Positions 37,362-46,734 of a DNA stretch of 64,000 nt are shown here, in pieces. The DNA is from Pandoraea sputorum. Its GTDB lineage: Bacteria > Pseudomonadota > Gammaproteobacteria > Burkholderiales > Burkholderiaceae. How positions within the stretch are numbered: the stretch's first letter is position 1; every line of letters begins with the position of its first letter. The DNA lies in the NCBI RefSeq assembly GCF_000814845.2, contig NZ_CP010431.2, positions 4,898,001-4,962,000 of the forward strand, written 5' to 3'. The notes under the pieces are model-generated. The model was not told the DNA's origin. It saw only the letters and a list, made by a program, of their open reading frames with translations, and did no database searches. The position numbers and the translations under genes are program-made.

Positions 37362-37827
37362 GGCACGACCCTCCCCAGGCGTGATCGCAACGACGAGTTG
37401 GAAGTGGCCATCGGCGTGGCCACCGTTTTCAGGCATTGTTTCAGCGCGTCTCGCGGGGCGCAAGCGGGGAAATGTGGATTCTTTACGTACCTCGATTTTC
37501 GAGAGATACGTTCGTCGAGCCAACGCCTCTGCACCAGCAGCGGGAACCTCGGCCAGCAGGCCGTGGCGATTGACTATCGAGGCGGGGAAAGAGACGAAAC
37601 CGGCGCGGTCGGCCGCTTTCGAGGTCTTCGTCGAAACGAATCGGTCGATGGGAGACCGTGTCAAAAAGGCCACACCTATCGGTATAGATACTGATTAGCG
37701 GTCGTTTTTGTGCGGTCGCATAATCGACTCAGAACCTGCGTGTCGTGTGCCGGGGGGCGCATAGACAAGGGCTGGAGCAGGTTCTCTTTGCGGCGAAGAC
37801 CGTGTACCAGATACGAGAAGGTGCAAT
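37362..37827. other. Intergenic region, no convincing gene
   Basis: 466 bases upstream of both the outer-membrane gene (minus) and a 47-codon gene (plus). It presumably holds both promoters, but I could not pick out confident -35/-10 pairs. Frames open across it are continuations of neighbours without homology. The short AAGGCCACACCTATCGGTAT patch near 37667 is AT-rich compared with the surroundings. Confidence 0.4.
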
Positions 37828-37971
37828 ATGAGCTACTACCATTCCAAAGAAGAAGGCCGCGCACGCGCCATCAGCTTCACCCCCGCCTACCGCTGGCGCC
37901 GTCGCGTGTTCGCCGTGACGTGCGCGGTGCTCGCCGCGCTCGCTTACTACGCGGTGCACCACCCGAAGTAA
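37828..37971 (+). CDS. Small single-pass membrane protein (47 residues)
   Basis: Too short for usual ORF cut-offs. An ATG at 37828 is preceded by GAGAAGG at 7 bases and encodes MSYYHSKEEGRARAISFTPAY, then a basic WRRR and one hydrophobic helix (about 27-42: VFAVTCAVLAALAYYAV), ending HHPK-stop. Positive-inside charge predicts the N-terminus in the cytoplasm. It stands alone between two minus-strand genes. No known family is recognised. Confidence 0.6.
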   Translation: MSYYHSKEEGRARAISFTPAYRWRRRVFAVTCAVLAALAYYAVHHPK

Positions 37972-38043
37972 GCGTCGCAGCGTCACGACATCGCGCTCGG
38001 GCTGGCGCCGTCTCTCAGACGCCCGCCCCGTCGGCCCCCTCGC

Positions 38044-39021
38044 TCAGGCCGCGTTTCCCAACGCGGGTGCGTGCCAGTCGAGCGGCACGTTGGCGAGCAT
38101 GTCGTCCACCATGGCATCCAGATCGAAGGCCGGCTTCCAGCCCCAGTCGTAGCGGGCATGCGTGTCGTCGAGTGTGTGTGGCCATGTCTCGGCAATCGCC
38201 TGACGGAAGTCCGGCGCGTACTTCACCGTGAACCCCGGCACCCGGCGTGCAATCGCAGCCGCGAGTGTCTTCGGGTCGAAACTCACCCCGGCCACGTTGT
38301 ACGACGAACGCACGCGCAGGCGCGAGGCGTCGGCATTCATCAACTCCAGCGTAGCGCGCACGGCATCCGGCATATGGATCATCGGCAGCGTGGCGTCTTC
38401 CTTCAGGAAGCACGTGTACGTCTCGCCACGGCGGGCCGCCTGGAAGATGTCGATGGCGTAATCGGTCGTACCACCGCCGGGCGGCGTCTTGAAGCTGATC
38501 ACGCCCGGATAGCGCAGGCTACGCACGTCCACCCCGAACTTCGTGAAGTAGTACTCGCACAGCCGCTCGCCCGCCTGCTTGCTGATGCCATACATCGTGG
38601 TCGGATCCATGATGGCGAGCTGCGGGGTTTCCACGGCCGGTGTGTGCGGCCCGAATGCCGCAATCGACGACGGCCAGAACACGCGCAGGTTCTTGCCCTT
38701 GCTCTGATGCTCACGCGCCAGTTCGAGCACGTTGAGCAGGCCATTCATGTTGAGCGTCCAGGCTTGCAGCGGACGGGTTTCGCCCGTGGCCGAGAGCAGC
38801 GCCGCCAGGTGGAAGATCTGGGTGATGCCGAAGCGCTCGACCAGCGCGGCCAGACGCGCCGCATCGAGAACGTCGAGCGTTTCGTAGTGCACCGGATGAC
38901 GCGACGGCCCCGGGGCGATGTCGGTGGCAACGACATTCTCGTTGCCATACTGCGCGGCCAGCGCTTCGACGAGTTCACTGCCGATCTGCCCGTTGGCGCC
39001 AATGATGAGAATTCGTTCCAT
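38044..39021 (-). CDS. tdh: L-threonine 3-dehydrogenase, SDR/epimerase type
   Basis: 325 residues with the Rossmann loop GANGQIG (8-14), catalytic Y144-x3-K148 in MYGISKQAGE and PSSIAAFGP, as in the short-chain (non-zinc) threonine dehydrogenases. It oxidises threonine to 2-amino-3-ketobutyrate with NAD+. The ligase gene (kbl) that uses that product is 2 bases upstream. ATG 39021 is preferred over an in-frame TTG at 39027 that overlaps the kbl stop. Confidence 0.9.
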   Translation of the reverse strand: MERILIIGANGQIGSELVEALAAQYGNENVVATDIAPGPSRHPVHYETLDVLDAARLAALVERFGITQIFHLAALLSATGETRPLQAWTLNMNGLLNVLELAREHQSKGKNLRVFWPSSIAAFGPHTPAVETPQLAIMDPTTMYGISKQAGERLCEYYFTKFGVDVRSLRYPGVISFKTPPGGGTTDYAIDIFQAARRGETYTCFLKEDATLPMIHMPDAVRATLELMNADASRLRVRSSYNVAGVSFDPKTLAAAIARRVPGFTVKYAPDFRQAIAETWPHTLDDTHARYDWGWKPAFDLDAMVDDMLANVPLDWHAPALGNAA

Positions 39022-39023
39022 GT

Positions 39024-40241
39024 TCAACCTTGCTTGAGAATGCCGAGCTCGTTACCGGCCTGAGCGAACGCCGCCAGCGCACGGGTGAGGTGTTCGCGGG
39101 TATGCGCCGCCGAAAGCTGCACGCGCACACGCGCCTGACCTTGCGGCACCACCGGGTAGAAGAAGCCCGTAGCGATCACGCCCAGTTCATACAGACGCTG
39201 CGCGAAGTTCTGGGCGAGCGTCGCGTCGAACAGCATGACGGGGACGATCGGATGCGTGCCCGGCTTGATCGTGAAGCCCAGTGCCGCCACTTCCTGACGG
39301 AAAAACGCCGTGTTCGCATGGAGTTGTTCGCGGCGCGACGACGAGTGTTCGAGTTCGTCGAACACCGCCAGCGACGTGCCGACGATGGCCGGTGCGAGGC
39401 TGTTGGAGAAGAGATACGGGCGCGAGCGCTGGCGCAGTGTCTCGATCACTTCGCGACGTCCCGCCGTGAAGCCCCCCATCGCCCCGCCCAGCGCCTTGCC
39501 CAGCGTGCCCGTGATGATGTCGATCTTGCCCAGCACGCCGTGATGCTCGTGCGTGCCGCGTCCCGTCGGCCCCATGAAGCCGGACGCGTGGCACTCGTCG
39601 ATCATGATGAGCGCGCCGTACTGCTCGGCCAGCGCCACGATGCGGTCGAGTTGCGCAATCGTGCCGTCCATCGAAAACACACCGTCCGTGACGATGATGC
39701 GGTGACGCGCCCCGGCCGCCGCCTGCAACTGGCGTTCCAGGTCGTCCATGTCGTTGTGGGCGTAGCGCAGACGCTGCGCCTTGCAAAGTCGCACGCCGTC
39801 GATGATCGACGCGTGGTTCAGCGCGTCGGAGATGATGGCGTCCTGTTCGTCGAAGAGCGGCTCGAACACGCCGCCGTTGGCGTCGAACGCCGCAGCGTAG
39901 AGGATCGCGTCTTCCGTGCCCAGGAACGCGGCGATGCGGGCTTCGAGTTCCTTATGCGGGCCTTGCGTGCCGCAGATGAAGCGCACCGACGACAGACCGA
40001 AGCCGAAGTCTTCCAGCGCCTTCTGCCCCGCTTTGACGAGCGATTCGCTGCCGGAGAGCCCCAGATAGTTGTTTGCGCACAGGTTGATACGCGTGCGCCC
40101 GTCGTCGCACATGACCTCCGGCCCCTGCCGCGACATGAGCACGCGTTCCTGCTTGAAAAGGCCCTGACGGCGCGTGTCTTCGAGTCGTTCGGTCAGTTGA
40201 CGGTAGAAGCCCTCGCGGGCTTCCGGGGTTTGTGCGGTCAT
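39024..40241 (-). CDS. kbl: 2-amino-3-ketobutyrate CoA ligase (glycine C-acetyltransferase)
   Basis: 405 residues, a PLP-dependent alpha-oxoamine synthase that splits 2-amino-3-ketobutyrate with CoA into glycine and acetyl-CoA. PLP-site residues are H133 region (SDALNHASIIDG), D215-x-x-H218 (DECHASGF) and the Schiff-base lysine K249 in GTLGKALGGA. Of two in-frame ATGs, 40241 has AGGAG nine bases upstream while 40250 abuts it, so 40241 is chosen. Forms the threonine-to-glycine operon with tdh. Confidence 0.93.
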   Translation of the reverse strand: MTAQTPEAREGFYRQLTERLEDTRRQGLFKQERVLMSRQGPEVMCDDGRTRINLCANNYLGLSGSESLVKAGQKALEDFGFGLSSVRFICGTQGPHKELEARIAAFLGTEDAILYAAAFDANGGVFEPLFDEQDAIISDALNHASIIDGVRLCKAQRLRYAHNDMDDLERQLQAAAGARHRIIVTDGVFSMDGTIAQLDRIVALAEQYGALIMIDECHASGFMGPTGRGTHEHHGVLGKIDIITGTLGKALGGAMGGFTAGRREVIETLRQRSRPYLFSNSLAPAIVGTSLAVFDELEHSSSRREQLHANTAFFRQEVAALGFTIKPGTHPIVPVMLFDATLAQNFAQRLYELGVIATGFFYPVVPQGQARVRVQLSAAHTREHLTRALAAFAQAGNELGILKQG

Positions 40242-40335
40242 CGTGCGCATCTCCTATGCGTTCAACGGTGCAGAGCGAACCCGCTCTGCTACCATGCAGC
40301 CATCACAGCATCCAACTTATCGGAAACTATACTTT

Positions 40336-40363
40336 ATATTGAACTAGTTTCAATATATTGAAA
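40336..40363. promoter_or_regulatory. Nested palindromic operator between kbl and the XRE regulator
   Basis: TTTCAATATATTGAAA at 40348-40363 is a perfect 16-base palindrome. A third copy of the half-site, ATATTGAA at 40336, pairs with TTCAATAT at 40349 across five bases. So three half-sites in 28 bases lie 24 bases before the regulator start and about 95 before kbl. Confidence 0.65.
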
Positions 40364-40386
40364 AATTCTAATATCCCGGAATTCAT

Positions 40387-40977
40387 ATGGCAAGTACTCC
40401 CGCAGCCTCTGCGGCGCCTCCGATCGCCCCGCCGCCCGTCGGCGACATGATTCAGCAACTGCGCAAGGACCGTGGCATGACGCTGGAGACGCTCTCGCGC
40501 GCGTCCGGCGTCTCCAAGTCGATGCTCTCCCAGATCGAGCGCGACAAGGCCAATCCGACCATCGCCGTGGCCTGGCGGCTTGCCAACGCGCTGGGCGTGC
40601 GTCTCGACCAGTTGCTGGGTGCACCGTCCGGCGACCCGGAACCGGTGCGCATCTTCGGCAAACATGAGACACCGACACTCGCGGGCGCCGACCAGGCCTA
40701 TCAGTTGAAGATCCTCGGGCCGATGGAACTTGCGGGCAAATTCGAGTGGTATGAACTGACGCTGCAACCCGGCGCGGCGCTCGTCTCCGAGCCGCACGAT
40801 CCGGGCACGCGCGAGCACTTCACCGTGTTCGACGGCCAAGTCGACATCGAGGTCGAACACGTCGCGCGCCGCGCCAAACCGGGCGAGACAGCCCGTTACC
40901 CCGCCGACCGCGCCCACGCGATCCGGAACGTCGGCAAGTCGGTCGCGCGTGGCTTGATGGTTGTAATTCACGGCTAA
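40387..40977 (+). CDS. XRE-family regulator with C-terminal cupin domain
   Basis: 196 residues: a helix-turn-helix at about 20-77 (GDMIQQLRKDRGMTLETLS, then ASGVSKSMLSQIERDKANPT) and a small cupin barrel from 110-195 (GAALVSEPHDPGTREHFTVF). Such proteins sense amino acids or small metabolites through the cupin. Divergent from kbl-tdh, so probably their repressor or activator. The N-terminal 18 residues are Ala/Pro-rich and may be disordered. Confidence 0.9.
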   Translation: MASTPAASAAPPIAPPPVGDMIQQLRKDRGMTLETLSRASGVSKSMLSQIERDKANPTIAVAWRLANALGVRLDQLLGAPSGDPEPVRIFGKHETPTLAGADQAYQLKILGPMELAGKFEWYELTLQPGAALVSEPHDPGTREHFTVFDGQVDIEVEHVARRAKPGETARYPADRAHAIRNVGKSVARGLMVVIHG

Positions 40978-41199
40978 CACCGCGAACACAGCCGATCGCT
41001 GCAAGGGTGCGCAAGCGTTTGCGCGCCTGCGCAAAGCTCAAGTCCTCCCCGGGACTGCCGTTAGCACACGTTCGGTCCGCACCTTCTTCCGAGGGTGCCG
41101 ACAACCGATCGACAAACGGACTGCACGGATGGGAACCCCCGTCACGTACGGCCACCGCATGTGCAACACCAACGCGGAATCAGTGGGGATGACGAAGTA

Positions 41200-42822
41200 A
41201 TGCAGCGATTGAGTCTGAAAGCGAAGTTGTGGTCTGCCGTCGGGTTGATGTGGGTCAGTCTGCTGGCGATGGCGATCTGGGGTGCATGGGCGCAGCGCGA
41301 CACCATGCTGGCCGAGCGCCGGGCGGGTCTGACCCACGTGGTCGACGCCGGTCTGAGTCTGGCCAAGCACTACGCCGCACGCGCCGAGCGCGGCGAAATG
41401 AGTGTCGCTGACGCGCAAAAGGCCGCCCGCGAGCAAATCGGCGCGATCCGCTACGACGGTGAAAACTATTTCGGTATCTTGAACTCGCAGCGCGTGATCG
41501 TGCTCAACTCGGTCAATCCGAAGCTCGAAGGCAAGGACATGAGTCAGTTCCGCGATCCGTCGGGCAAGCTCATGTTTTCGGACATCGTCGCCGCCGCGCG
41601 CACCAACGACCCGTTCGTCTCGTATCTCTGGCCCAAGCCCGGTTCGGACAAGCCCGTCGAAAAGATCAGCCGCGTGGGTGTGTACCAGCCGTGGGACTGG
41701 TATCTGACGACCGGCGTCTACGTCGACGACATCAATGCCGCCTTCGTTGGCGCGCTCCTGCGCTGGGGGGCCATGCTCGCCGTCATCGGTCTGGCGGTGT
41801 CCGGCGTCATGCTGCTCATCATCCGCAACGTCCAGCAGAGTCTTGGCGGCGAGCCGGAGTACGCGGCGGATATCGCTACGCGCATTGCCGACGGCGATCT
41901 GCTCACGCAAGTCCGTCTGCGTCAGGGCGACGGCGCCAGCCTGCTCCATGCGATGCAGCGCATGCAGGGCAATCTTCAGCAGATGATCGGGCGCATTCGC
42001 GGCGGCACCAGCGCCATCACGCTTGCCGCACGCGAGATCGCCGAAGGCAACACGGACCTGTCGGCGCGTACGGAACAGCAGGCGGCCGCACTGGAGGAGA
42101 CGGCGTCGTCGATGGAGCAACTGACGTCGACCGTACGTCAGAACGCCGACAACGCGCGTCAGGCGAGTCAGCTCGCAGAGAACGCTTCAGCCATCGCGGT
42201 GCGCGGCGGACAGGTCGTGGATCAGGTGGTGGCCACGATGGAAGGCATCTCGCAAAGCTCGGGCAAGGTGGTCGACATCATCAGCGTGATCGACGGCATT
42301 GCCTTCCAGACGAACATTCTTGCGCTGAACGCGGCGGTGGAAGCAGCGCGCGCCGGCGAGCAGGGACGTGGCTTTGCCGTCGTGGCGGGCGAGGTGCGCA
42401 CGCTGGCCCAGCGCAGCGCTGCCGCTGCGAAGGAAATCAAGGAACTGATCGAGTCGTCGAACGGCCGCGTGCAGGACGGCTCGGTGCTCGTGGCGCAGGC
42501 GGGTCAGACGATGCACGACGTCGTGCAGGCGGTGCGCCGCGTCACCGACATCATGGGAGAGATCTCGGCGGCGTCGGAAGAGCAGAGCCACGGCATCGAG
42601 CAAGTCGGCCGTGCCGTGACGCAGATGGATGAAGTCACGCAGCAGAACGCTGCGCTCGTGGAGCAGGCGGCCGCAGCGGCGGCGTCCATGGAAGATCAGG
42701 CGCGCGCGCTCGATCAGGCGGTGGCTGCGTTCCGCATGAACGGTGCAGCGACGTCAGATGGGGCGAATGCGCCGCTCACACGCGGCACGGCTGCGCTCGC
42801 AATGCAGCGGCTGGCGGCCTGA
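41200..42822 (+). CDS. Methyl-accepting chemotaxis protein, sCache type
   Basis: 540 residues. TM1 about 8-28, a periplasmic single-Cache sensor 30-185 ([20 protein letters not shown] and [20 protein letters not shown] are typical), TM2 about 190-210, HAMP to 265, then the coiled-coil signalling domain with the conserved hairpin tip [20 protein letters not shown] near 370-389. It should sense a small molecule and signal to CheA. No CheR-binding pentapeptide is present at the C-terminus. Start at ATG 41200. Confidence 0.95.
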   Translation: MQRLSLKAKLWSAVGLMWVSLLAMAIWGAWAQRDTMLAERRAGLTHVVDAGLSLAKHYAARAERGEMSVADAQKAAREQIGAIRYDGENYFGILNSQRVIVLNSVNPKLEGKDMSQFRDPSGKLMFSDIVAAARTNDPFVSYLWPKPGSDKPVEKISRVGVYQPWDWYLTTGVYVDDINAAFVGALLRWGAMLAVIGLAVSGVMLLIIRNVQQSLGGEPEYAADIATRIADGDLLTQVRLRQGDGASLLHAMQRMQGNLQQMIGRIRGGTSAITLAAREIAEGNTDLSARTEQQAAALEETASSMEQLTSTVRQNADNARQASQLAENASAIAVRGGQVVDQVVATMEGISQSSGKVVDIISVIDGIAFQTNILALNAAVEAARAGEQGRGFAVVAGEVRTLAQRSAAAAKEIKELIESSNGRVQDGSVLVAQAGQTMHDVVQAVRRVTDIMGEISAASEEQSHGIEQVGRAVTQMDEVTQQNAALVEQAAAAAASMEDQARALDQAVAAFRMNGAATSDGANAPLTRGTAALAMQRLAA

Positions 42823-42837
42823 GGTCTGCGGCATTGT

Positions 42838-42870
42838 GATGACGGTCGGCGCGTGTCGGCGACCGTCATC
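42838..42870. terminator. Hairpin between the chemoreceptor and TetR genes
   Basis: GATGACGGTCG / CGACCGTCATC, an 11-bp perfect stem with an 11-base loop, 15 bases past the chemoreceptor stop. No long T-run follows, so it may terminate weakly or protect 3' ends. Confidence 0.55.
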
Positions 42871-42917
42871 CGCCGTCATTTATCCGGCGTCATTTCCATC
42901 GATGTTCGCCGCCGTGG

Positions 42918-43700
42918 TTACGTGGCGCTCAGCGCTCCCGCCATGCCCGCATCGATGATCTGACGCGCCACTGTCGGCAAGATACGCAGTGGTGCCGAGC
43001 CAGGCCCAAAGGTCTGGCTCGCGGCATACGCGCCTTCGAGAATCAGCGACAGCGCGTCGACCAGCGGTGCTGGCTCCGCGAGACCGGCGGCCGTCACCAG
43101 CGCGGTGAACCGCTTGACCACTTCCGCCTTGTAATTCACGACCGAATGACGCGCCGCGTGATCCGGATCGGGGAATTCCGCCGCCACATTGACGAACGGG
43201 CACCCGCGATAGCCGGGACGGCTCGCCCGCTGGGCCAGATCCACGAAAATCTGCAACATCTGCGCACGCGGCTCGCCCGGTCGCTTCGCGATGCTCTCGT
43301 CGATGCGCGCAAGACTCGCCGTCTGCATATGATCGAGATACGCCAGAATCAGATCGTCCTTCGACGCGAACTGGCGGTACAGGCTCATCTTGTTGACGCC
43401 CGCGCGCTTGACGACGGCGTCCACGCCCACGGCGCGCACCCCTTCCGTATGGAACAACTCGACGGCCGCATCGAGCAGGTGCTGCTGCGCAATCGGCGCG
43501 GGCGTGACGTGCCGCCCCGGCTTGGCCGCACGAGACGCAGCACTGCGGCGGCGGGCCGCCGCAGGGGCCGCCTTGGATGTCGCGCTCACGCTTTCGCCCG
43601 CAGCCTCAGCGACGACATCGGTGTCCGCTTTCATCGCGTCTGCCCCACCGGTCGGCGAGGCAACCTCGACGGGCACGGAAGATATTGACGATTTGGCCAT
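42918..43700 (-). CDS. TetR-family transcriptional regulator
   Basis: 260 residues from ATG 43700, with AGGGAG nine bases upstream. A 65-residue Ala/Ser/Arg-rich N-terminal extension precedes the TetR helix-turn-helix (LLDAAVELFHTEGVRAVGVDAVVKRAGVNKMSLYRQFASKDDL, about 75-117). The ligand domain follows. The long, low-complexity extension is unusual, and a start further downstream is possible. Divergent from an MFS transporter gene, its probable target. Confidence 0.88.
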   Translation of the reverse strand: MAKSSISSVPVEVASPTGGADAMKADTDVVAEAAGESVSATSKAAPAAARRRSAASRAAKPGRHVTPAPIAQQHLLDAAVELFHTEGVRAVGVDAVVKRAGVNKMSLYRQFASKDDLILAYLDHMQTASLARIDESIAKRPGEPRAQMLQIFVDLAQRASRPGYRGCPFVNVAAEFPDPDHAARHSVVNYKAEVVKRFTALVTAAGLAEPAPLVDALSLILEGAYAASQTFGPGSAPLRILPTVARQIIDAGMAGALSAT

Positions 43701-43774
43701 GATTCGGCGCTCCCTGAACTGTGGTTTGCCATTGACGCGAGCGTTGCAAAAGCCCTGCCGCCAAAAAGGAATAC

Positions 43775-43821
43775 TTGACATGTTACCGATCGGTTCATAA
43801 CATGGCAACCTCATGTTACCG
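43775..43821 (+). promoter_or_regulatory. Promoter-operator of the MFS gene
   Basis: TTGACA (43775-43780), 17 bases, TAACAT (43798-43803). The spacer holds ATGTTACCGATCGGTTCA, which with TAACAT forms ATGTTA-N12-TAACAT and contains the palindrome ACCGATCGGT. CATGTTACCG recurs at 43812. A TetR dimer bound here would occlude the promoter. Confidence 0.7.
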
Positions 43822-43945
43822 CTCAGTCACAAGTCTATCGATGAACGTAGACCGCGCGGTTCCCGCAAACGTTCCCGGTTCGGTCTTTAAAACCGTTTAA
43901 CCCCCGTAAAACGGCAAAGACCGAACCACAGCAAGGATTTCCGCC

Positions 43946-45232
43946 ATGAAGGCTGCACTTGCAAGGCGCATCGACGGACGCTTCCACTATGGGTGGATCG
44001 TCGTCGGCGTGATTTTCCTGGTCCTGCTCGCTTCGGCGGGCATTCGCGCAACGCCCAGCGTCATGATGGTGCCGCTCGAACACGACTTCGGCTGGAGCCG
44101 CGCCACAATTTCGCTGGCGATCTCCGTCAATCTGGCCTTGTACGGCCTGACCGGACCGTTCGCGGCGGCCGCCATGCAGCGGTTCGGCATCCGTCCCACG
44201 GTCATGGTCGCCCTGCTGCTGCTCGCTTCGGGCACGGCGCTCTCCTCGCTCATGACCGCACCGTGGCAGATGGTGCTCATCTGGGGCGTCATGGTGGGCG
44301 GTGGCACCGGCGTGGCGGCCGTGACGCTCGCCGCCACGGTCTCGAACCGCTGGTTCCACACGCATCGTGGTCTGGCGATGGGCATTCTCACGGCAAGCTC
44401 GGCGACCGGGCAAATGGTGTTTCTGCCCATCATGGCCGCGATCACGGAAAGCTACGGCTGGCGTCCGGTGGTGTTGATTGTGGCTGCGGTGGCGGCCATC
44501 GCTCTGCCGCTGGTCGCCATCCTCGTGCCGGAGCGTCCGGGGTCGGTCGGCCTGCGCCCGGTCGGCGCGCCGGAAGACGCCCCTGACGTGCAACTCACGC
44601 AAGGCAATCCGCTCACGGCGGCGCTCTCGGCACTGCGCATGGCGGCTGGCAAGCGCGACTTCTGGCTGCTGTTCTTCAGCTTCTTCATCTGCGGCGCGAG
44701 TACGAACGGCTACATCGGCACGCACTTCATCGCGATGTGTGGCGACTACGGCATCTCAGAAGTCAAAGGCGCGGGCATTCTGGCGGCGATGGGCATTCTC
44801 GACCTTATCGGCACCACGGCCTCGGGCTGGCTCTCCGACCGCTACAACAGCCGTGTGCTGCTCTTCTGGTACTACGGACTGCGCGGTCTGTCGCTGATCT
44901 ATCTGCCTTACGCTTTCGGCTTCGACTTCTTCGGCATTCCGCTCTTCGCGCTGTTCTACGGTCTGGATTGGATCGCGACGGTGCCGCCGACGGTGCGCCT
45001 GACGACCGATGTGTTCGGCAAGACGATGGCCCCGATCGTGTTCGGCTGGATCGTGGCAGGCCATCAGCTCGGCGCAGCCACGGCAGCACTGGTCGCCGGT
45101 TCGCTGCGTGCAACGCTCGGCAATTACACGATGGCGTCGATGCTCTCGGGCGGCGTGTGCATCATCGGCGCGTTCATGGTGTTGCGCATCGCCCCGCATG
45201 CGCCGAAGCGTCCGGTGGCCGCAAATGCCTGA
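43946..45232 (+). CDS. MFS transporter (oxalate/formate antiporter / MCT-like)
   Basis: 428 residues, 12 helices, N-terminal RFHYGWIVVGVIFLVLLASAGI as in bacterial oxalate/formate and monocarboxylate carriers, and a WFHTHRGLAMGILTASSATGQ segment near 138-158. The gene lies behind a TetR-controlled promoter, so it probably exports or imports a small acid or xenobiotic that is also the TetR ligand. The following terminator isolates it from the reductase gene. Confidence 0.88.
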   Translation: MKAALARRIDGRFHYGWIVVGVIFLVLLASAGIRATPSVMMVPLEHDFGWSRATISLAISVNLALYGLTGPFAAAAMQRFGIRPTVMVALLLLASGTALSSLMTAPWQMVLIWGVMVGGGTGVAAVTLAATVSNRWFHTHRGLAMGILTASSATGQMVFLPIMAAITESYGWRPVVLIVAAVAAIALPLVAILVPERPGSVGLRPVGAPEDAPDVQLTQGNPLTAALSALRMAAGKRDFWLLFFSFFICGASTNGYIGTHFIAMCGDYGISEVKGAGILAAMGILDLIGTTASGWLSDRYNSRVLLFWYYGLRGLSLIYLPYAFGFDFFGIPLFALFYGLDWIATVPPTVRLTTDVFGKTMAPIVFGWIVAGHQLGAATAALVAGSLRATLGNYTMASMLSGGVCIIGAFMVLRIAPHAPKRPVAANA

Positions 45233-45321
45233 ATCGGATGATTCCGGCGTGTTTTGGGCCCGTTAGTCGAAAAATTTGCGTCGAATCGGTCGAAAGCCCA
45301 CCCGTATCGAAATACCACGAC

Positions 45322-45372
45322 AACTCGCCGCGTCTCCCTGTTTTGGTGCAGGAAGACCGGCGAGTTTTTTCA
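45322..45372 (+). terminator. Long-hairpin terminator after the MFS gene
   Basis: Outer stem AACTCGCC / GGCGAGTT encloses an inner stem GTCTCCCTG / CAGGAAGAC (one mismatch) and runs into TTTTTT. Confidence 0.82.
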
Positions 45373-45487
45373 TGGCGGCGCGTTGGCCGTTGCTACGATT
45401 TCGTCGTCAGCAAGGCCAGAAAAATTGCCGTAATCTGTGCAAGTTTTGTGCAGCACAGCAACCCCCACTTTCATAGGACCTTCAGCA

Positions 45488-46612
45488 ATGACGGACTCGC
45501 AACATACCTCACTCGCCGCGCTCGATACCGACCTGTTTTCGTCGTACAAGCTCGGCCCGCTCGAACTGAGCAACCGTATCGTGATGGCCCCCCTTACGCG
45601 CAGCCGCGCCAGCCAGGGCGACGTACCGGGCCCGTTGGTCGCCGAATACTACGCGCAGCGCGCATCGGCCGGACTCATCATCAGCGAAGCCACCAACATC
45701 TCGCAACAAGGCAAGGGCTACGCCTTTACGCCGGGCATTTACACCGACGAGCAGGTCGCTGGCTGGAAGCAGGTCACGGACGCACTGCACGCCAAGGGCG
45801 GCAAGATCTTCTGCCAACTCTGGCACGTGGGTCGTATCTCGCATCCGTCGCTGCAACCTGGGGGCGCACTGCCGGTCGCACCGTCGGCGATTCAACCTGC
45901 CGGTCAGGCGTTCACGGAGCATGGCTTCGAGCCGCATCCGGTTCCGCGCGCGCTGGAGACGTCTGAGATCCCGGGCATCATCGAACAATATCGTCATGCG
46001 GCCGAGTGCGCGAAGCGCGCCGGTTTCGACGGCGTGGAAATTCACGCGGCGAACGGCTATCTGCTCGACCAGTTCATGCGTGACAAGACGAACCATCGCA
46101 CCGACCAGTACGGCGGCAGCATCGAAAATCGCGTACGTATCGTGCTGGAAGTCACGCAGGCGGTTGTCGACGTCTGGGGTGCCGATCGCGTGGGCATTCG
46201 CCTCTCGCCGATCAGCCCGGCCAACGACTGCGGCGACAGCAACCCGGAACCGGTCTTCACGTACGCCGTCGAGCAGCTCAACCGTTTCGGCCTCGTGTAT
46301 CTGCACGTGGTCGAAGGGGCGACGGGCGGCCCGCGTGAAGTGGAAGGCGGCTTCGATCTGCAGAAGCTGCACCACCTCTTCAAGGGCACGTTCATGGCGA
46401 ACAACGGCTATGACCTCGCACTGGCGCTCAAGGCCCGCAAGGAAAATCTCGCGGATCTGATCGCATTCGGCAAACCGTTCATCGCGAACCCCGATCTGGT
46501 CGAACGTCTCAAGCGCGGCGGCCCGTTCAATGCCCTGAATCGCGACACGCTGTACGGTGGCGATGCACGGGGCTATGTCGATTACCCGACGCTGGATGAG
46601 TCGGTGGTTTAA
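45488..46612 (+). CDS. Old Yellow Enzyme family flavin reductase (NemA-like)
   Basis: 374 residues, FMN-dependent TIM barrel reducing activated C=C bonds or nitro groups. Expected residues are seen: MAPLTRSRA, the GGKIFCQLWHVGRISHP block, DGVEIHAANGYLLDQF with the H-x-x-N substrate pair, and NRVRIVLEV. ATG 45488 follows AGGACC. In E. coli the homologous nemA is controlled by a TetR protein (NemR); here the TetR/MFS pair lies just upstream. Confidence 0.92.
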   Translation: MTDSQHTSLAALDTDLFSSYKLGPLELSNRIVMAPLTRSRASQGDVPGPLVAEYYAQRASAGLIISEATNISQQGKGYAFTPGIYTDEQVAGWKQVTDALHAKGGKIFCQLWHVGRISHPSLQPGGALPVAPSAIQPAGQAFTEHGFEPHPVPRALETSEIPGIIEQYRHAAECAKRAGFDGVEIHAANGYLLDQFMRDKTNHRTDQYGGSIENRVRIVLEVTQAVVDVWGADRVGIRLSPISPANDCGDSNPEPVFTYAVEQLNRFGLVYLHVVEGATGGPREVEGGFDLQKLHHLFKGTFMANNGYDLALALKARKENLADLIAFGKPFIANPDLVERLKRGGPFNALNRDTLYGGDARGYVDYPTLDESVV

Positions 46613-46680
46613 GGTGTGATTTAAGGTACCCGAAGCATTCGTGGCCCCTGCCACATCCTTGCGCGAACGCTGAAAGAATG

Positions 46681-46706
46681 AGGGCTCCTTCGGGAGCCCT
46701 TTTCTT
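46681..46706 (+). terminator. Terminator of the reductase gene
   Basis: AGGGCTCC / GGAGCCCT, 8-bp stem on a TTCG tetraloop, then TTTTCTTTTG. Confidence 0.92.
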
Positions 46707-46734
46707 TTGTTGCGACCTGCGCCACGGCGATGGA

